A stretch of 64,000 nt of DNA from the NCBI GenBank assembly GCA_001179505.1, contig CDMY01000440.1, positions 1-64,000 of the forward strand, read 5' to 3'. Numbering within the stretch: position 1 is the first letter of the stretch; every line of letters begins with the position of its first letter. Under the pieces are notes generated by a model that was not told where the DNA came from, searched no databases, and saw only the letters and a list, made by a program, of their open reading frames with translations. Shown piece after piece: positions 44,462-56,100 of the stretch. The DNA comes from Vitrella brassicaformis (taxonomy: Eukaryota; Sar; Vitrellaceae). Made by a program: the position numbers and the translations under genes.

Positions 44462-45697
44462 CTAGCCCATGAAGTCCCCGTAGTCATAGTTGTAGCTGCA
44501 CCCTTCCTCGTCCCACTCGTCGTACGGGTCATATCCGCCGCCACAGAAGCGGGGCGCCGCCGTGCGACGCCGCCCCCCGCCCCCGCCTCGCCCTCCGCCG
44601 TACTTGGCCTTGCAGTAGTCGAAGAAACGGTTGAACGCCTTGAAGGACACACACATCATCCTAGGATGGGTGTCTCCCTTGCCGCCTGGTGCATGTATTT
44701 GTGCAGCCGCACCCACCCCTACCCACCTTGCCCTTGGACGACTTGGTCGTGAGACGCTTGCGGCCCAACAACCACTCGATGTAGTCGGGGTGGTTCCTGC
44801 CCGCAACCAAGCATATGCATATGCATCCGTGCAAGTCAGTGTGTGTCCATCACATCAATCTCCTTTTGTTTGCATCAGCTCTTTCTTACTCCTCCACAAA
44901 CTTCCAGGTCTTGCCCGCATACTTGCCGAACCCAATCTTGTTGTTGCCCTCGCTATGCTCCGGCCGCCCACCGCTCCCAACGCCTCCCGATGCCCCTGCA
45001 GACGTCCCCCCAGTCGATTTCCGTCGACTGCGATTCGCACGCGGAGGCGCTGTCGGCGGCGGTGCCTGTGCGTGTGCGTGCTGCTGTTGGCCAGGGCTGG
45101 GAGGGGGAGGTGACGCATGGGTGTAAGTGGGGGGAGGGGGCGGGGGTGGGGGCGGGGCTGTGGTGCGTCGGCCGCTGGACGACGCGGCCTGAGGGCAGGT
45201 GCGGGAGGGGGTGGGCGGGGGTGGTGAGTAGTAGAAGTTGTAGGCATGTGCAAATGGGTTGCCGAATGGGTAGTAGTAGGTGGAGGTGGGGGGGGTGGGG
45301 GCATGTTCACCCCAACTGAAGACAGACAGACGACAACAAACACCGACACCGATGATATGAGTGGTGGTCCGTCCTTCGTGCCTGTCTGTCTGTCTGCCTG
45401 TCTGTCTGTTTGGTTGGTTGGTTGGTTGGTTGGTGTGTTTTGGTTTTCTCTTACTTCGCACGTCATAGCTGCGGCGTTGCGTATCATCCGATAGGACCGT
45501 GTAGGCCTCCTGGACCTTCTGAAACGCCTCCTTGCTGCCACCTTTGTCAGGATGAGCCTGCACTCACAGACATCCATCGCATGCACCCCCTCCCTCCCTC
45601 CCTCGCTCACTCTGAGTGACGCCTTCTTGTATGCCTTCTTGACCTCGTCCTTGGACGCGGTGGTCGATATGCCGAGCGTCAGGTAGTGGCCCTTCAT
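44462..45697 (-). CDS. J-domain protein with ExoX-like C-terminal module
   Basis: The start at 45697 opens the J domain: MKGHYLTLGISTTASKDEVK then KAYKKASLR, and in the next exon (about 45480-45560) AHPDKGGSKEAFQKVQEAYT then VLSDDTQRRSYDVR. The HPD tripeptide that stimulates Hsp70 ATPase is present. A Tyr/Pro-rich linker follows (YYYPFGNPFAHAYNFYYSPP) with a basic RANRSRRKS patch. The end of this exon and the next encode IGFGKYAGKTWKFVEE and NHPDYIEWLLGRKRLTTK, which resembles the small ExoX-like C-terminal module (G-K-Y-x-G-K...W...P-x-Y-x-x-W-L). The last exon ends in a Gly/Arg stretch and an acidic Tyr-rich tail (YDPYDEWDEEGCSYNYDYGD). It would act as an Hsp70 co-chaperone; the role of the C-terminal module is unknown. 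Head-to-head with the lipase gene. Confidence 0.8.
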
Positions 45698-45954
45698 CCT
45701 GTCACCAACTCAACTACAATCAAACTAATGGTCTCCACCTGCAAACACGCAACACAACAGCCACACAGCCACCGTCATGTCATGCCCTGTGAGGTGGGTC
45801 CCAGCACTGCACTCTCTGCTTCCTCAATGAAATGAACCATCCCCCCCCTCGGGGCCATCGCTCCGGTCTTGCTGACGCGCTGTGTGGGTGGTTGGGACGT
45901 AAGCATCCGACCATATCAACGCCAGGGAAGCGTTCTACATGCCACCAGCTCGAA

Positions 45955-45971
45955 TGCGAGCTAAGCTCGCA
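45955..45971. promoter_or_regulatory. Perfect palindrome TGCGAGCT-A-AGCTCGCA in divergent promoter
   Basis: Two perfect 8-bp arms around a single A, 258 bp upstream of the J-domain start (45697) and 131 bp upstream of the lipase start (46102). It is the cleanest example of the motif found in other divergent gaps. The rest of 45698-46101 shows no gene. Confidence 0.6.
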
Positions 45972-46101
45972 GACGAAGGAAAGAGGAAGTGAAACTGAAG
46001 GAAGGAGGAAGGATGGACGGTCTCGTGTGGAGGCAGTGCGCGGCATGGCCTTACGACGGCCATTCATGAGTCATCGACTTTGATTATGTGATTATGTCAC
46101 C

Positions 46102-49100
46102 ATGACCGTCCTGGACATCATACTAATGCTCTCCTACCAGCTGCTCATTGGCCTTGATGCTGCCAGCGCTCTGCACTACAAGCGGCGCGGCCCCTTCTGC
46201 TTCCACATCGCTGCGCACGCATCGTTTCGTCTGGAGCCACAGAGGCGCAGCTGCCGCATTGGTGCAGCCACACATCCTCGCAGACCCGGGACGACTCAGC
46301 TGGCTGCCGACCCGACAGACGACTCAGCGGCAGCGACGGCTCGTCCATCTGTTATCCTCCTAAGGCTGCTCGAGACTTCCCAGAGGCTGCAGCGACGGCG
46401 CAGCAACGACAGCTCCACCCAAACACTGCAGAACAAGGCGGCCAACGAGCCTGAGGCACATGACGATGAGTCGGTCTGGGCGGTGGCTCTGCTGCCAGCT
46501 GCTGAGAGTGCCGATGCCCTCAACGTGACCACCACCATGGCTGCGCCTGAGGGCGAGATCGGCGAGGGCAGGCGAGAAGGCGATCCTGTTGAGGGCAGCT
46601 GGGGCTACCTGGTGCCAATCTTCCCGTCGCTCAACATCTCTGCCGCTGCTGCCTCCCTCCCCTCTGTCACTGATATGAATGTGCGCATGCCGGAGAACAT
46701 CACGCGGCTGGTGCAGTCGGCCGGGTCGCAGGCGCAAGAGCAGCTGAGGTCTATCGGCAAGCTGTCGACAGAGGCGCTGGGCAGGCTGGTTGCCGACGAG
46801 GGCTTGCAGAACCTGACTCTACCTGTGACGTCTTTCCTCTGGGATGCCCACAGCCGGCTGGCGGGTCTCTCACAGATCCCGGCTTCGCTCGCCGCCCAGC
46901 TGCCCGGGGACTCGCTGCTGCTGCTGCTGATGGGCAACACGAGTGGGTTGGCGGACGCAGTGCAGAACGTCCTCAGCCTGCAGAATGTGACATGGCTCAT
47001 GGCCACGTCCGCCTACAACCAGTCCCAGGCCCTCATGAACGCCACACTGGTGAGGCCGCTGGCCAACCTGAGCGACGCGTGGAGTCTGCAGGGCCTCGAC
47101 AGCATCGGGGTGCTCCTGAGCAAGGCCAGCAATGCGACCCTGCCTTATGCGTTTGTGCTGCCTGTGGAGAGCCCGTCGCTTGAGTCGCTGCTGGGGTCAC
47201 TGGAGGGCATCCTGCGGGCCAACACGAGTGCCGCTATGAGAGAGGAGGGGGATGGCACGGACGGCGGTGACACTGATGGGGGCATCTCGCTGCTTAATCC
47301 CGTGCCAGAGAGGGTGCTGGATGTCCTCAGGGTGAGCTCACCTGCTGAGGGAGGCGGCCTTCCTTCATCGTCACATCATTTCATTCCATGCATAGCGTGT
47401 GTGTATGTGTGTGTATGGTGTTGTGTTGTGTTGTGTTGTGAGGTGGCTCAGCGTGAAGGCCCCCCGATTGCCCGGCAGCTGTCGAGTCGATACTTCTTGG
47501 CGAACAGGAGGATCAAAGAACTCATCGAAATCGCACTGGTCGGGGCAAACACTACATACACTCAGACAGAGAGAGAGATACGGAGAAACCAGCAAAGCCG
47601 GCCATCGTCTTTGCGCTGTTGCGTTGGTGGCCTTCCTTATCATCACCAGATGACAGAGCGCGGCCCCGATGTGCCTGAGGCCATCCACTTGAAGCTCTCG
47701 CTGCTGGACCAGCTGGGCAACCTCAGCTCCCCCTTCCACAACGACACACCGCCCCACATTGTCTTCTTCAACGAGCCAGAGGAAAACGTCCATCGCATCC
47801 CATCGCACGAGGCCATGCTGCTCGAGGACATCGCAGTCTCCAAAGACAGCCTCACCGGCCTCTCAGACGACCTGAGCGCGAGGCCGGGACAGTTCGGGTG
47901 AGAGCCACACACACCGACAGCCAGCGACCAACACAACACCCACGTGATGATTGCTGGCTCCTGTCTTTTCCTCTGGTCGTTGTGCAGGTATCGCGCGAGA
48001 AGGGCGCGGTATGGCGTGCGCCGTTTTCTCGCGAGTGTCTTTCGCGGCATCATGCGCTGGAGGGCAGCTGTGTCGGAGGCATGGCAGAGACGCAAAAGGC
48101 AACAACACCAGCAGAGACCGCAGGACGGCCCACTAGATGAGACGGCGGCCAATAGGAAACCGTCTGGCACGTGGCGCCTCATCCAATGGGTCGGCAGCGG
48201 CCCGAAAGGGCTGTCTAGGCTCAAGTAATGACAGACACCCCCTGGCTGCCCAACAGTTATGCATCCCTCCCTCTGTGTCTTTTCTCTGCCCAGGCGTCTG
48301 GTGCGGCGGCGTGAGCGAGCGGCGCTGCACCGGCTGACCACTGAGGAGCTAAACCGCCTCAAGATGGCCTTGCGCTTCGAGATCTCCAACTGGCGATCCA
48401 CCTGGATCGGGAGAGACCTCGCAAGACTCTCACGCCTCCGACGGCCGGACAGGAACGACTCGGTGCCCTCCCTGGTGATCCGAGACGACGTCGACGGCGC
48501 GTGCATCACGCCGGCAGACGAGCTCGAAGAAGACGCTGACAGCAGGGCGCTCGAGAGTTTGCTCGAGAAGACGGCCAAGGACCTGTCTGCTGCCGCTGCC
48601 GCTGCTGCTGGTGCTGGTGGGCGAGAGCAGCCGGTGGCTGGTGTTGCGGGTGGCGATGGCGATGGCGGTGGCGGTGAGGGCAAGGGTGAGGTGAGGGGGG
48701 AGATCATGCACTCTCGGGTGGCCCATGCGGCTACCGTCGACGAGTGGCAGAGCACCTTCAGGCTCTTCCGGAGGCAGACACCGCTCATCGAGAGGTCAGC
48801 AACACACACACACACACACAGATACATCGACAGACATACACAAACGGGCTGGTGCTGTGCATGCAGGTACATCGCCTCGGCGGACGCGGCGCTCCCCGGG
48901 CCCACCGAGTCGTCCTTCTCATGCTCGGCGGTCAAGTACCCCCTCCTGCTGCACTCTATGCTCCTCGCCGCCCTCTCGCCATACAACCTGAGGCTCAAAG
49001 ACGCCGACCTGCCCATGGCCATACCGCAGCTGCCCAGCTTCGAGCTGAGCCTGGCCAACCAGACCATGACGTCAGGCATCAGCTTCGTGCCGATTGGGTC

Positions 49101-50865
49101 GATTCCGCAGCTGGTGGATGTGCTGTCGTCTGACGATAAGAGGCAAGCCGTCATCGAGAAGGCCCAGCTGCTGGCCTCCCTCCACGGCCGGGGCAGCAGC
49201 AGCAGCAGCAGCGGCAAGGTGGTGCCTGTTGAGGCGGTGCCTGTGGATGCCACCGATGGGTCTGGCGAGTCGACAACCGGAGTGGCGGCCTCCCTCCCTC
49301 TGCCCATGATGCCCCTGCTGTCCAATGTGGTCGACAGAGAGCCGGCACACACACCCACAGCCGCAGCCGCAGCCAGCACAACAACAGCGTCTGCATCTCA
49401 ACAGCAGCAGGAGGAGGAGGCCGAGGCGCTGAGGGGCAGGGCGGTGGCCGATCTGCTGATGAAGAAGGCCATTGAGGTGGAGAAGGGCAAGGGGGACGTC
49501 GCCGTGCACACCGTCGTCTCCGACAAAGCATGCGCGGTGCGTGCGGTCGGTGAGGGGGCGGCAGCCAGCCATCGGTGCATTTGATAGATTGGATGGGTGT
49601 GTCGTTCGTGTTTCTCCCTTTCTCCATATGTTCATTCACCCATTCGTTCAGGTCATCGGGGTGTCCCCCTCCCTGAACCTGACTGTGGTCAGCTTTCGGG
49701 GCACCAAGGACCCCGTCGACGTGCTCACCGACATCCAGTTCATCTCGGCACCATTCAAGCCCAGAAACGTCCCGCGAGGCCACCGCTCGCGCATCCCCGT
49801 CTCTGTGCCCGTCCGGATGGCCCACCACCCGCACCATCCAGGCGCCCCAGCCAAGGACGGCAGCACCAGCATGGATGCAGCGGCCAGGGAGCCGCGGCGC
49901 GCGTCGCTGCTGGCGTCGCTGGGTCTGCGGTTCAGGGGCATCCGGCATGGCCGGGCGCACTTTGCCAAGGAGAGGGAGGCCGAGCCGACTGCGAGTGCGG
50001 CAGATAGCAACACGATGGAGGTCCACAGGTACGTACGCAGAACAAAGGGCTTTCTGCTCATGAATGCGATGCCTTCATGATCGCGATAATGCAGGGGTTT
50101 TGCGATGGCGTTCGAGTCGATTCGCGACGAGGTTTCGTCCATTCTCAACCGCTACTCGTACACCGACCCCGCGGGCGGCCATCGCCGCTTTCCGCACGAG
50201 GTGGTCTTCGTGGGCCACTCGCTGGGCGGCGCCTTGGCCCACCTGGCGGCCGTCTACTTCCACGACCTGCGGCCGCGGCTCGTCACATTCGCCGCCCCAG
50301 CGACGGGCAACCTGGCCTTCTGCCGGTGCCTGGAGCAAGTGGCGCGGCCGTACGGGGGGCTGCGGGTATGGAATGAGGGCGATGTGGTGCCCTACATTGC
50401 CCAGCTGGTGGGATACAGCCATGCCGGCATTCCCATCAAGTGCCGGCTGCCCAGGTGGGCGAGAAGAGAAGGGCAGGGCAGGGCGGGGCGGGGGGGATAT
50501 ATGACTTCTATCTATCATCATGATGATGCTCTCTGGGTGTGCGTGTGTGTGTGTTGTCCGACAGGTCTGCGATAATGAAGTTCGAGCAGGAGAACGTCGG
50601 TCCTGTGTTTGGCTTCCGCGTCGTGGCGCCTCACGTGCTCTTCCAGGTCACACACACACATTCACACACACATGCACACGTGTCATCCATCTGTCTGTCG
50701 TGTCAATCAATCGACCTGGTCAACCGTGTGTGTGTTGTGTGTCAGGTTGGCCCGGCCGTTTATGTGTTTCCCATCATCACGCAGGACGTCCGAAGCGCCA
50801 GTGAGGCCGCCAAGGCCGCACAGCAGGAGACAGCGGACGAGGCCAAGGAATTGCAGCCCTCATGA
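46102..50865 (+). CDS. Class 3 lipase (alpha/beta hydrolase) with long N-terminal region
   Basis: Ten exons: 46102-47331, about 47442-47539, 47650-47897, 47988-48226, 48294-48795, 48867-49535, 49652-50028, 50093-50455, 50566-50646 and 50745-50865. The N-terminus looks like a signal peptide or anchor (MTVLDIILMLSYQLLIGLDA). A long Asn/Ser/Leu-rich region with many N-glycosylation-type sites (NITRL, NLTLP, NVTWL, NATLV) suggests a lumenal or secreted protein. Middle exons are very basic (RLVRRRERAALHRLTTEELN). The Lipase_3 domain lies in the last four exons: TVVSFRGTKDPVDVLTDIQF (oxyanion-hole region), HEVVFVGHSLGGALAHLAAV (G-H-S-L-G, nucleophile Ser), RLVTFAAPATGNLAFCRCLE, NEGDVVPYIAQLVGYSHAG (candidate Asp and His). 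It is likely a triacylglycerol or phospholipid/galactolipid hydrolase; substrate is unknown. Confidence 0.85.
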
Positions 50866-51125
50866 ATGAGCAGTGATGAGAATGGAACAACGAGTGGCTG
50901 ACTTTGTTGTGTTTTGTGAGGTTAAGGCGACTCTGAGGGAGCGTTGTGTATACTGACTGGTGTGCTGCGCGTGTGAGAGAGAGACCGACCGCCTCTCATC
51001 GATTGTGCGGATGAGATGAAAGTTCATTTAGTGACTTCTTCCCTCACGTAATTGTCATCGACCGTCCAGCAGGCAGTCCTCTGTGTGCACACGGACGTTC
51101 CCTGCCGCAGATTTTGGGCAGATCA
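50866..51125. other. Intergenic between tandem plus-strand genes
   Basis: Holds the lipase 3' end and upstream sequence of the next gene. No coding motif was seen. Confidence 0.5.
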
Positions 51126-51182
51126 TTTCACAGCGCTTAGGGTTTAGGGTTTAGGGCTAAACCCTAAACCCTTTCACAGCGC
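51126..51182. repeat. Inverted telomere-type insertion flanked by an 11-bp direct repeat
   Basis: TTAGGGTTTAGGGTTTAGGG (51137-51156) is followed directly by CTAAACCCTAAACCC (51157-51171), forming a near-perfect inverted telomere repeat. It is flanked on both sides by the same 11 bp, TTTCACAGCGC (51126-51136 and 51172-51182), as expected for a target-site duplication from repair or insertion. It lies 37 bp upstream of the start at 51219. Confidence 0.85.
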
Positions 51183-51218
51183 GCATCGTTTGAATGGAAA
51201 CCGAATCTCCCAACCAGA

Positions 51219-52226
51219 ATGAACTCCTTGCCCTCTCGATGCCTCAGATCTCTATTCGTCGCCGTCCTTGTCCATCAAACCCGCTCCTCGGTGCCAGCAG
51301 CACGACGAAGGCACGCATCAGGCGCAGTGGGAAATCCAGGCATCAGCAGGCGGCCAGGACCAACAGCACCATGCCCGTCAGATCCGTCGCATGCGCCATC
51401 AGCCAAGGCCTCCAGCAGCAGCAACAGCAGCAGCAGCAGCAGCAGTGGGTGTCGTGATGCTGTTCATTCATCGCTGGAGGCATGTGAAGGGCGGGTTCTG
51501 TTCAGGCGGCCGGCACCTTCGCAGCTGCAGCTGCTCGTATGGCTAAGGCAGACAATACTCGTCGGCCTGGCTGAATTCGGCATGCTGCTCGGACTTGGTG
51601 AGTGAACACACTGGGAGGCAATTGCCACCATTGCTGTGTGCATCTGTTCATGTGACTGTCTGTGTGTGTGTCGGGCCGATCGATTAACAGGTGCGCTCTA
51701 CGACCGGCTGAGCGAGTACCTGGACATAGAGGCCGATGGTGCGGTCCGCTTCCTGCTCGACGTGGCCTTCTGGTCATCCATGGTGTTCGGCGTCCGCAAC
51801 TCCATCACCCGGCCGAGGGACATGGCAGCAGCGACAGACAGGGAGTGGTACCGATCCCTCAAGCGGTCAGGGAGGCGGTTCTTCGACCTGCCCGGTTGGG
51901 CCTTCCTGGCGTGGCACCCGCTGCGAGCCATGCAGACACTCGCAGCCGTCCGAGTGTGGCGCGGGACGGACCAAGACGTCTTCTCGGACCCAATGCAGGC
52001 GCTGTTGCTGTATTTGACGCTGATTGACGTGTGGCGGACGGCCTTCTACGACTGGCACGCCATCGGGTGGTCTGCGGGCTTGATGGTGGCGGTAATGGCG
52101 GCGTCGGTCAACGTGACGGTGCAGATGCTCCTGGAGGACAGTGTGGCTGGCTGGCTGTTTCTGCCCAGTGTCATTCTCGGGGCGCTCGTCGGGGCGCACA
52201 ACATAGCTCTGTATGCTGACAACTGA
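51219..52226 (+). CDS. Polytopic membrane protein, TspO/MBR-like
   Basis: Two exons join in phase: 51219 to about 51599 (ends MLLGLG) and about 51691-52226 (GALYDRLSEYLDIEADG...). The N-terminus (MNSLPSRCLRSLFVAVLVHQ) is followed by a Ser/Pro/Arg-rich stretch, suiting organelle targeting. A poly-Ser tract comes from an AGC repeat (51412-51446). Hydrophobic segments: LQLLVWLRQTILVGLAEFGM; FLLDVAFWSSMVFGV; MQALLLYLTLIDVWRTAFYD; HAIGWSAGLMVAVMAASVNV; AGWLFLPSVILGALVGAHNI. The last three, with W-x-x-x-F-Y, and the final N-I-A-L-Y-A-D-N fit the tryptophan-rich TspO/translocator protein layout (porphyrin/cholesterol-binding, mitochondrial or plastid membrane). The match is by pattern only; another small membrane family is possible. 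Confidence 0.5.
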
Positions 52227-53162
52227 TGGATGGATGGATGGATGTGGGATGCCTAATCAATCCATGTGTGCATGTCTGTGGGGCGGGCGATGCTTGCGGG
52301 GGTGGGTGTGTTAGGTTAGTGAATAGCCATAGCCGGTCAACGACGGGAAGACGAATTGATTGCACAATCAATTGAGGAGCCTTTTTCGGGTGTTCATAGA
52401 GAGAGAGAGAGAGATAGCTAACTAGCTAGAACGTGCGTGCTTGCTTGTTTGTTTGTCTGTGGGTGTGCTGAATCGGACAGACAGTAGTGAGTGACTCGCC
52501 GACCGACCGACTGACCGAGATGAGATGAAGGAAATACACTCACTCACACGCATATGCATGGGTTGACAGGCAGGCCATGGTTGGTCAGTCAGTCAGTCAG
52601 TCAGCAGACAGACAGACAGGCAGTCGGGCCCACACACTGGCGATAGTCAGTACTGGTAAGTAAGGAACACACACACACACACACACAAAAGACACACCAC
52701 ACATAGATACCGGCCAGCCACTCCCTCAGCCACACGCGCACGTCACGTCCTCGCACCGCTACGTTTGCTTTGATTGAATTGTGCATCTTGGAAGTACAGA
52801 CAGCTGGCTGGCTGCAGTGAGTGAACCGAGCCGTGCCGTGCCGTGTGTGTCAGAATAAAATTGTCCAAAGAAACGAGTCAGTCGCCCGCCCGCCCGCCAA
52901 ATCCTAGCTAGCTTTTATCCAACCATCCCATGCATCCGTCATGAAGGAACGAAGAGCCGTCCAGGATGATGATGCTCATCAATCGCAATGCAATGCCACT
53001 GCATGCATTCACACCCACACTCACGGACACACGTAGAAAGCAAGGAGGTCTGTCTGTCTGGTCAGGAGGACCGTCTGGTCTGGCCTCAGTTCACTCTGTC
53101 TGTCTGTCGCCCATCCCCTCTGCCACTGCCTGCTTGTTGTGTCTCTCCGCTCGAGTAGCTAC
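52227..53162. other. Intergenic, convergent 3' ends, no gene seen
   Basis: Contains GGAT, GA, GTCA/CAGA and CA microsatellites (52228-52243, 52399-52414, 52586-52619, 52667-52687). No coding motif or RNA gene was recognised. Confidence 0.6.
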
Positions 53163-56100
53163 TCAGTCCTTCATGACAGTGATGGTCTTGCCGTTCAAAT
53201 CGCCACCATTGTACTGCTCTGCAGTGCACACGCACACACCAGAGAGACCCATGAGCACATGGATGGAATGAGAGAATCAACGAATGCATGTGGCTTCCAG
53301 CCTGCCTGCCTGTCTGCCTGCGTCTGTCTGTGGCTGTCTTACCGACGGCACTCTGTGCGGCCTCTGGCTTCGCGAAGCGCACCTGCACCTTGCCATCGTA
53401 CTGACCCTGAACACAGCACAACCACACAAAGGACCAAAGGACACACACACCAGGTATCCACCTCGAGATGGTTGATTCGGTGGGGTGTGTTGTCTGGTGT
53501 GTTGACGTACGTCCGAGTCGAGCAGCTTGGAGGCCTTCTCGACGTCGCCGCACTGGGCAAAGGCCGTCACTATCTCCTCGATGCTCAACTCAACAGGCAC
53601 CTGACCAACACACACACAAACAGACAGACAGACCAGCCACCATTGTCTTCTGCCCTTCCATTCATCAGTTTATCCATCCATGCGGCCACTCGCTTCGCTT
53701 ACATCCTTGATCAGTATCTGACGGCCCGCAGCACTCTTGCTCTGCGCCACAGGCCCCCCACCAGCAGCACTTGCGACACCGCCCCCACTCGCCGCATAGC
53801 CCGCCTCCTGCTTGGCAGCCATATGTGGCCGCGAGGGCGGCACGGAAGGCGGGCCCCCGTACGGCGCACGAGGGGCAGCTCCAGTGCCTCCAGCTCCAGA
53901 AGCAGCAGCACCACCACCAGGCTGGGCATAGCCATACGGCTGCGGCTGCGGCTGCATGGGCGCGGGGGCCTCAAATGCCATCGTCTGCTGTGGTCGGGGA
54001 GGTGGCCTGAGGCCGGCCGGTGTGTGTGGAGGTGCGTACTGCGCGTGTGCGTATTGGAATGGGGGCGGGTATGGCGCGGGTGGGTGCTGGGCCTGCGGGG
54101 GGGGCATGTATGGCTGCTGGTGGACGGGGGAGGGCGGCATGAGGGCGGGTGTGAGTGAGCTGGTGCCGGCGGTGGTCTGGGCGTTGTGGTAGCCGGGGCC
54201 GCGGTCCTTGGTGGGGTCGTTCTGATTGGTGAGAACACATGAGGACAGGCATGACAGGGACACACAATGTGTGATGATTGTTCCCTGTTTGTTGTGTGTC
54301 TGTGCGTGTGTCGCGCGTGTGTGTGTGTGGTCACCTCGCGGATGTAAAGTTTGTTGCACTTGAATACCTGGTTGTTGAGCTCGCGGACAGCACGCTCGGC
54401 CTCCTCGACCGTCTCGTACTCACAGATCCTGTCAGACACACACGCACACACGCCCACAGAGACACGGGGAAAGAGTGGCACACACACGTTTAGCCTACAC
54501 TCCCCTCGTTTGTCTGTCTCTCGGTCTGTCTGATTGTTTTTATTGGCTTACGCGCATCCGATGGGCATTCCCTTCTGCGATGTGACGATCTCGGCCCTGA
54601 CCACCCGCCCGACCTGGGCCATGAACTCGGCAAACTCCGCCGGGGTCGCGGTGTTGGGCACGTGCTGCACCCACAGCCTCGTTCCACGAACCGCCCTCCC
54701 ACCACCGCCGCCAGACATACCCATACCGCCCCCAGGCTGCTGCTGCTGCTGCTGATACTGCTGCAGCTGTGGTCGCCTTCGCACGAGAGCCATCCCGCCC
54801 CCAGTCCCCATGACGGCCGACCTGGGCAGGAGGGCGAGGTTGTGCTGCGGTGGTGGGTTGAGGATGCCTAGCTGCTCGTGGTGAAAGGCACCTATATGTG
54901 GAGGAGGGGGAGGGGCGGGGAGGGGAGGGGGGATACACAACAGACAGAGAACACACAACAGAGACACACAACAGGTGGGGAGAAAACAGTCAATACAATG
55001 ATGATAATAATAATAATGAGACTGTACAGCATATACAAGACAACACAACACAACACAACACTGCACAACGGTAGGTACGTGACGTGGCCACCGCATGTGT
55101 ACGTGTGGTTATCTATCTACATCTACAAAATACGAAATACAGATCGATCCAATACATATTTGTGTACGAGTATGTGTGTGTGGATGGATGGATGGATGTG
55201 CTACGCATGTTACGGTGTGCTCAGCTTAGATAAGCTACGACGGTGGTCAGGGCAGGGCAGGACGGCAGGCAGGCAGGTGGGCTTGGCTGAGACATCACCG
55301 GATGGAAGCGACGGACAGACGGACGGACGGAGGGAGCCGGGTGAACGGAGGCAGGCAAAGAACAGACAGACGGAAAGGCGTCCCCTCTGTCTGTCTGTCT
55401 GTCTGCTTAAATGGCGCCGCCCTCTCCTTCTCTCCCCCTGTCTGTGTGGTGTGTGTTGCAGTGCCTGCTCAGCTAGCTATTCACATCACCCACACACATC
55501 ACATCACATCACATCACGGCAGCCCCCCTCTCCCCTCTCAGCTTCCTGCCTGCCTGCCTGCCTGTCTGTCTGTCTACACCCCAACTCAGTCAGTTCAGTG
55601 GTACAAAAAGGCTTAAGGCTATCTATCTCGCTTTGCGCTGCGCTGTCATGTGCTTACTTACACACACACACATACAGGTGTGTCTCTGTGTGTGTGTAGC
55701 GAATTAGTTCATGTGTACAGCGATACAGACAGACCTACGTGTATTGTGTGTGTGTACTGTCAGTGTGCTGTGAACCGTATAGAAACGAGCCGGGTGCAGA
55801 TGCGCACTCTACTCTCTCTCTCTCTCTCTCTCCCTCCCTCTACCGCCAGCTCGACAGCTCGCAATCTGCCTGTCTGTCTGTCTGTCTGCCTATCGGCCTC
55901 TGATGAAGTCGCACACACGCACACCACACCACACCACACCACACAATCAATCAATCCATACGCCGCAAAAAGGCCGAATCTCTATCAGATCCTCTCTCTC
56001 TCTCTCTCTCTCTCAGCCGCGGCACAAGCAGACAGACCGCAAGGATAACAAGAGAGGACGGCACCGTCGTCAGCACTCTCTGACATGCTAGCTGTAGCTA

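Noticed and set aside
47643-49379. Long minus-strand frame of 578 codons opposite the lipase gene
   Set aside because: It is the antisense shadow of GC-rich lipase exons. The plus strand carries splice sites and domain motifs; this frame has none.
51194-51457. Poly-Gln frame METESPNQNELLALS... overlapping the TspO-like gene
   Set aside because: It does not join in phase with the second exon, while the frame starting at 51219 does. The poly-Gln comes from the same AGC repeat read in another frame.
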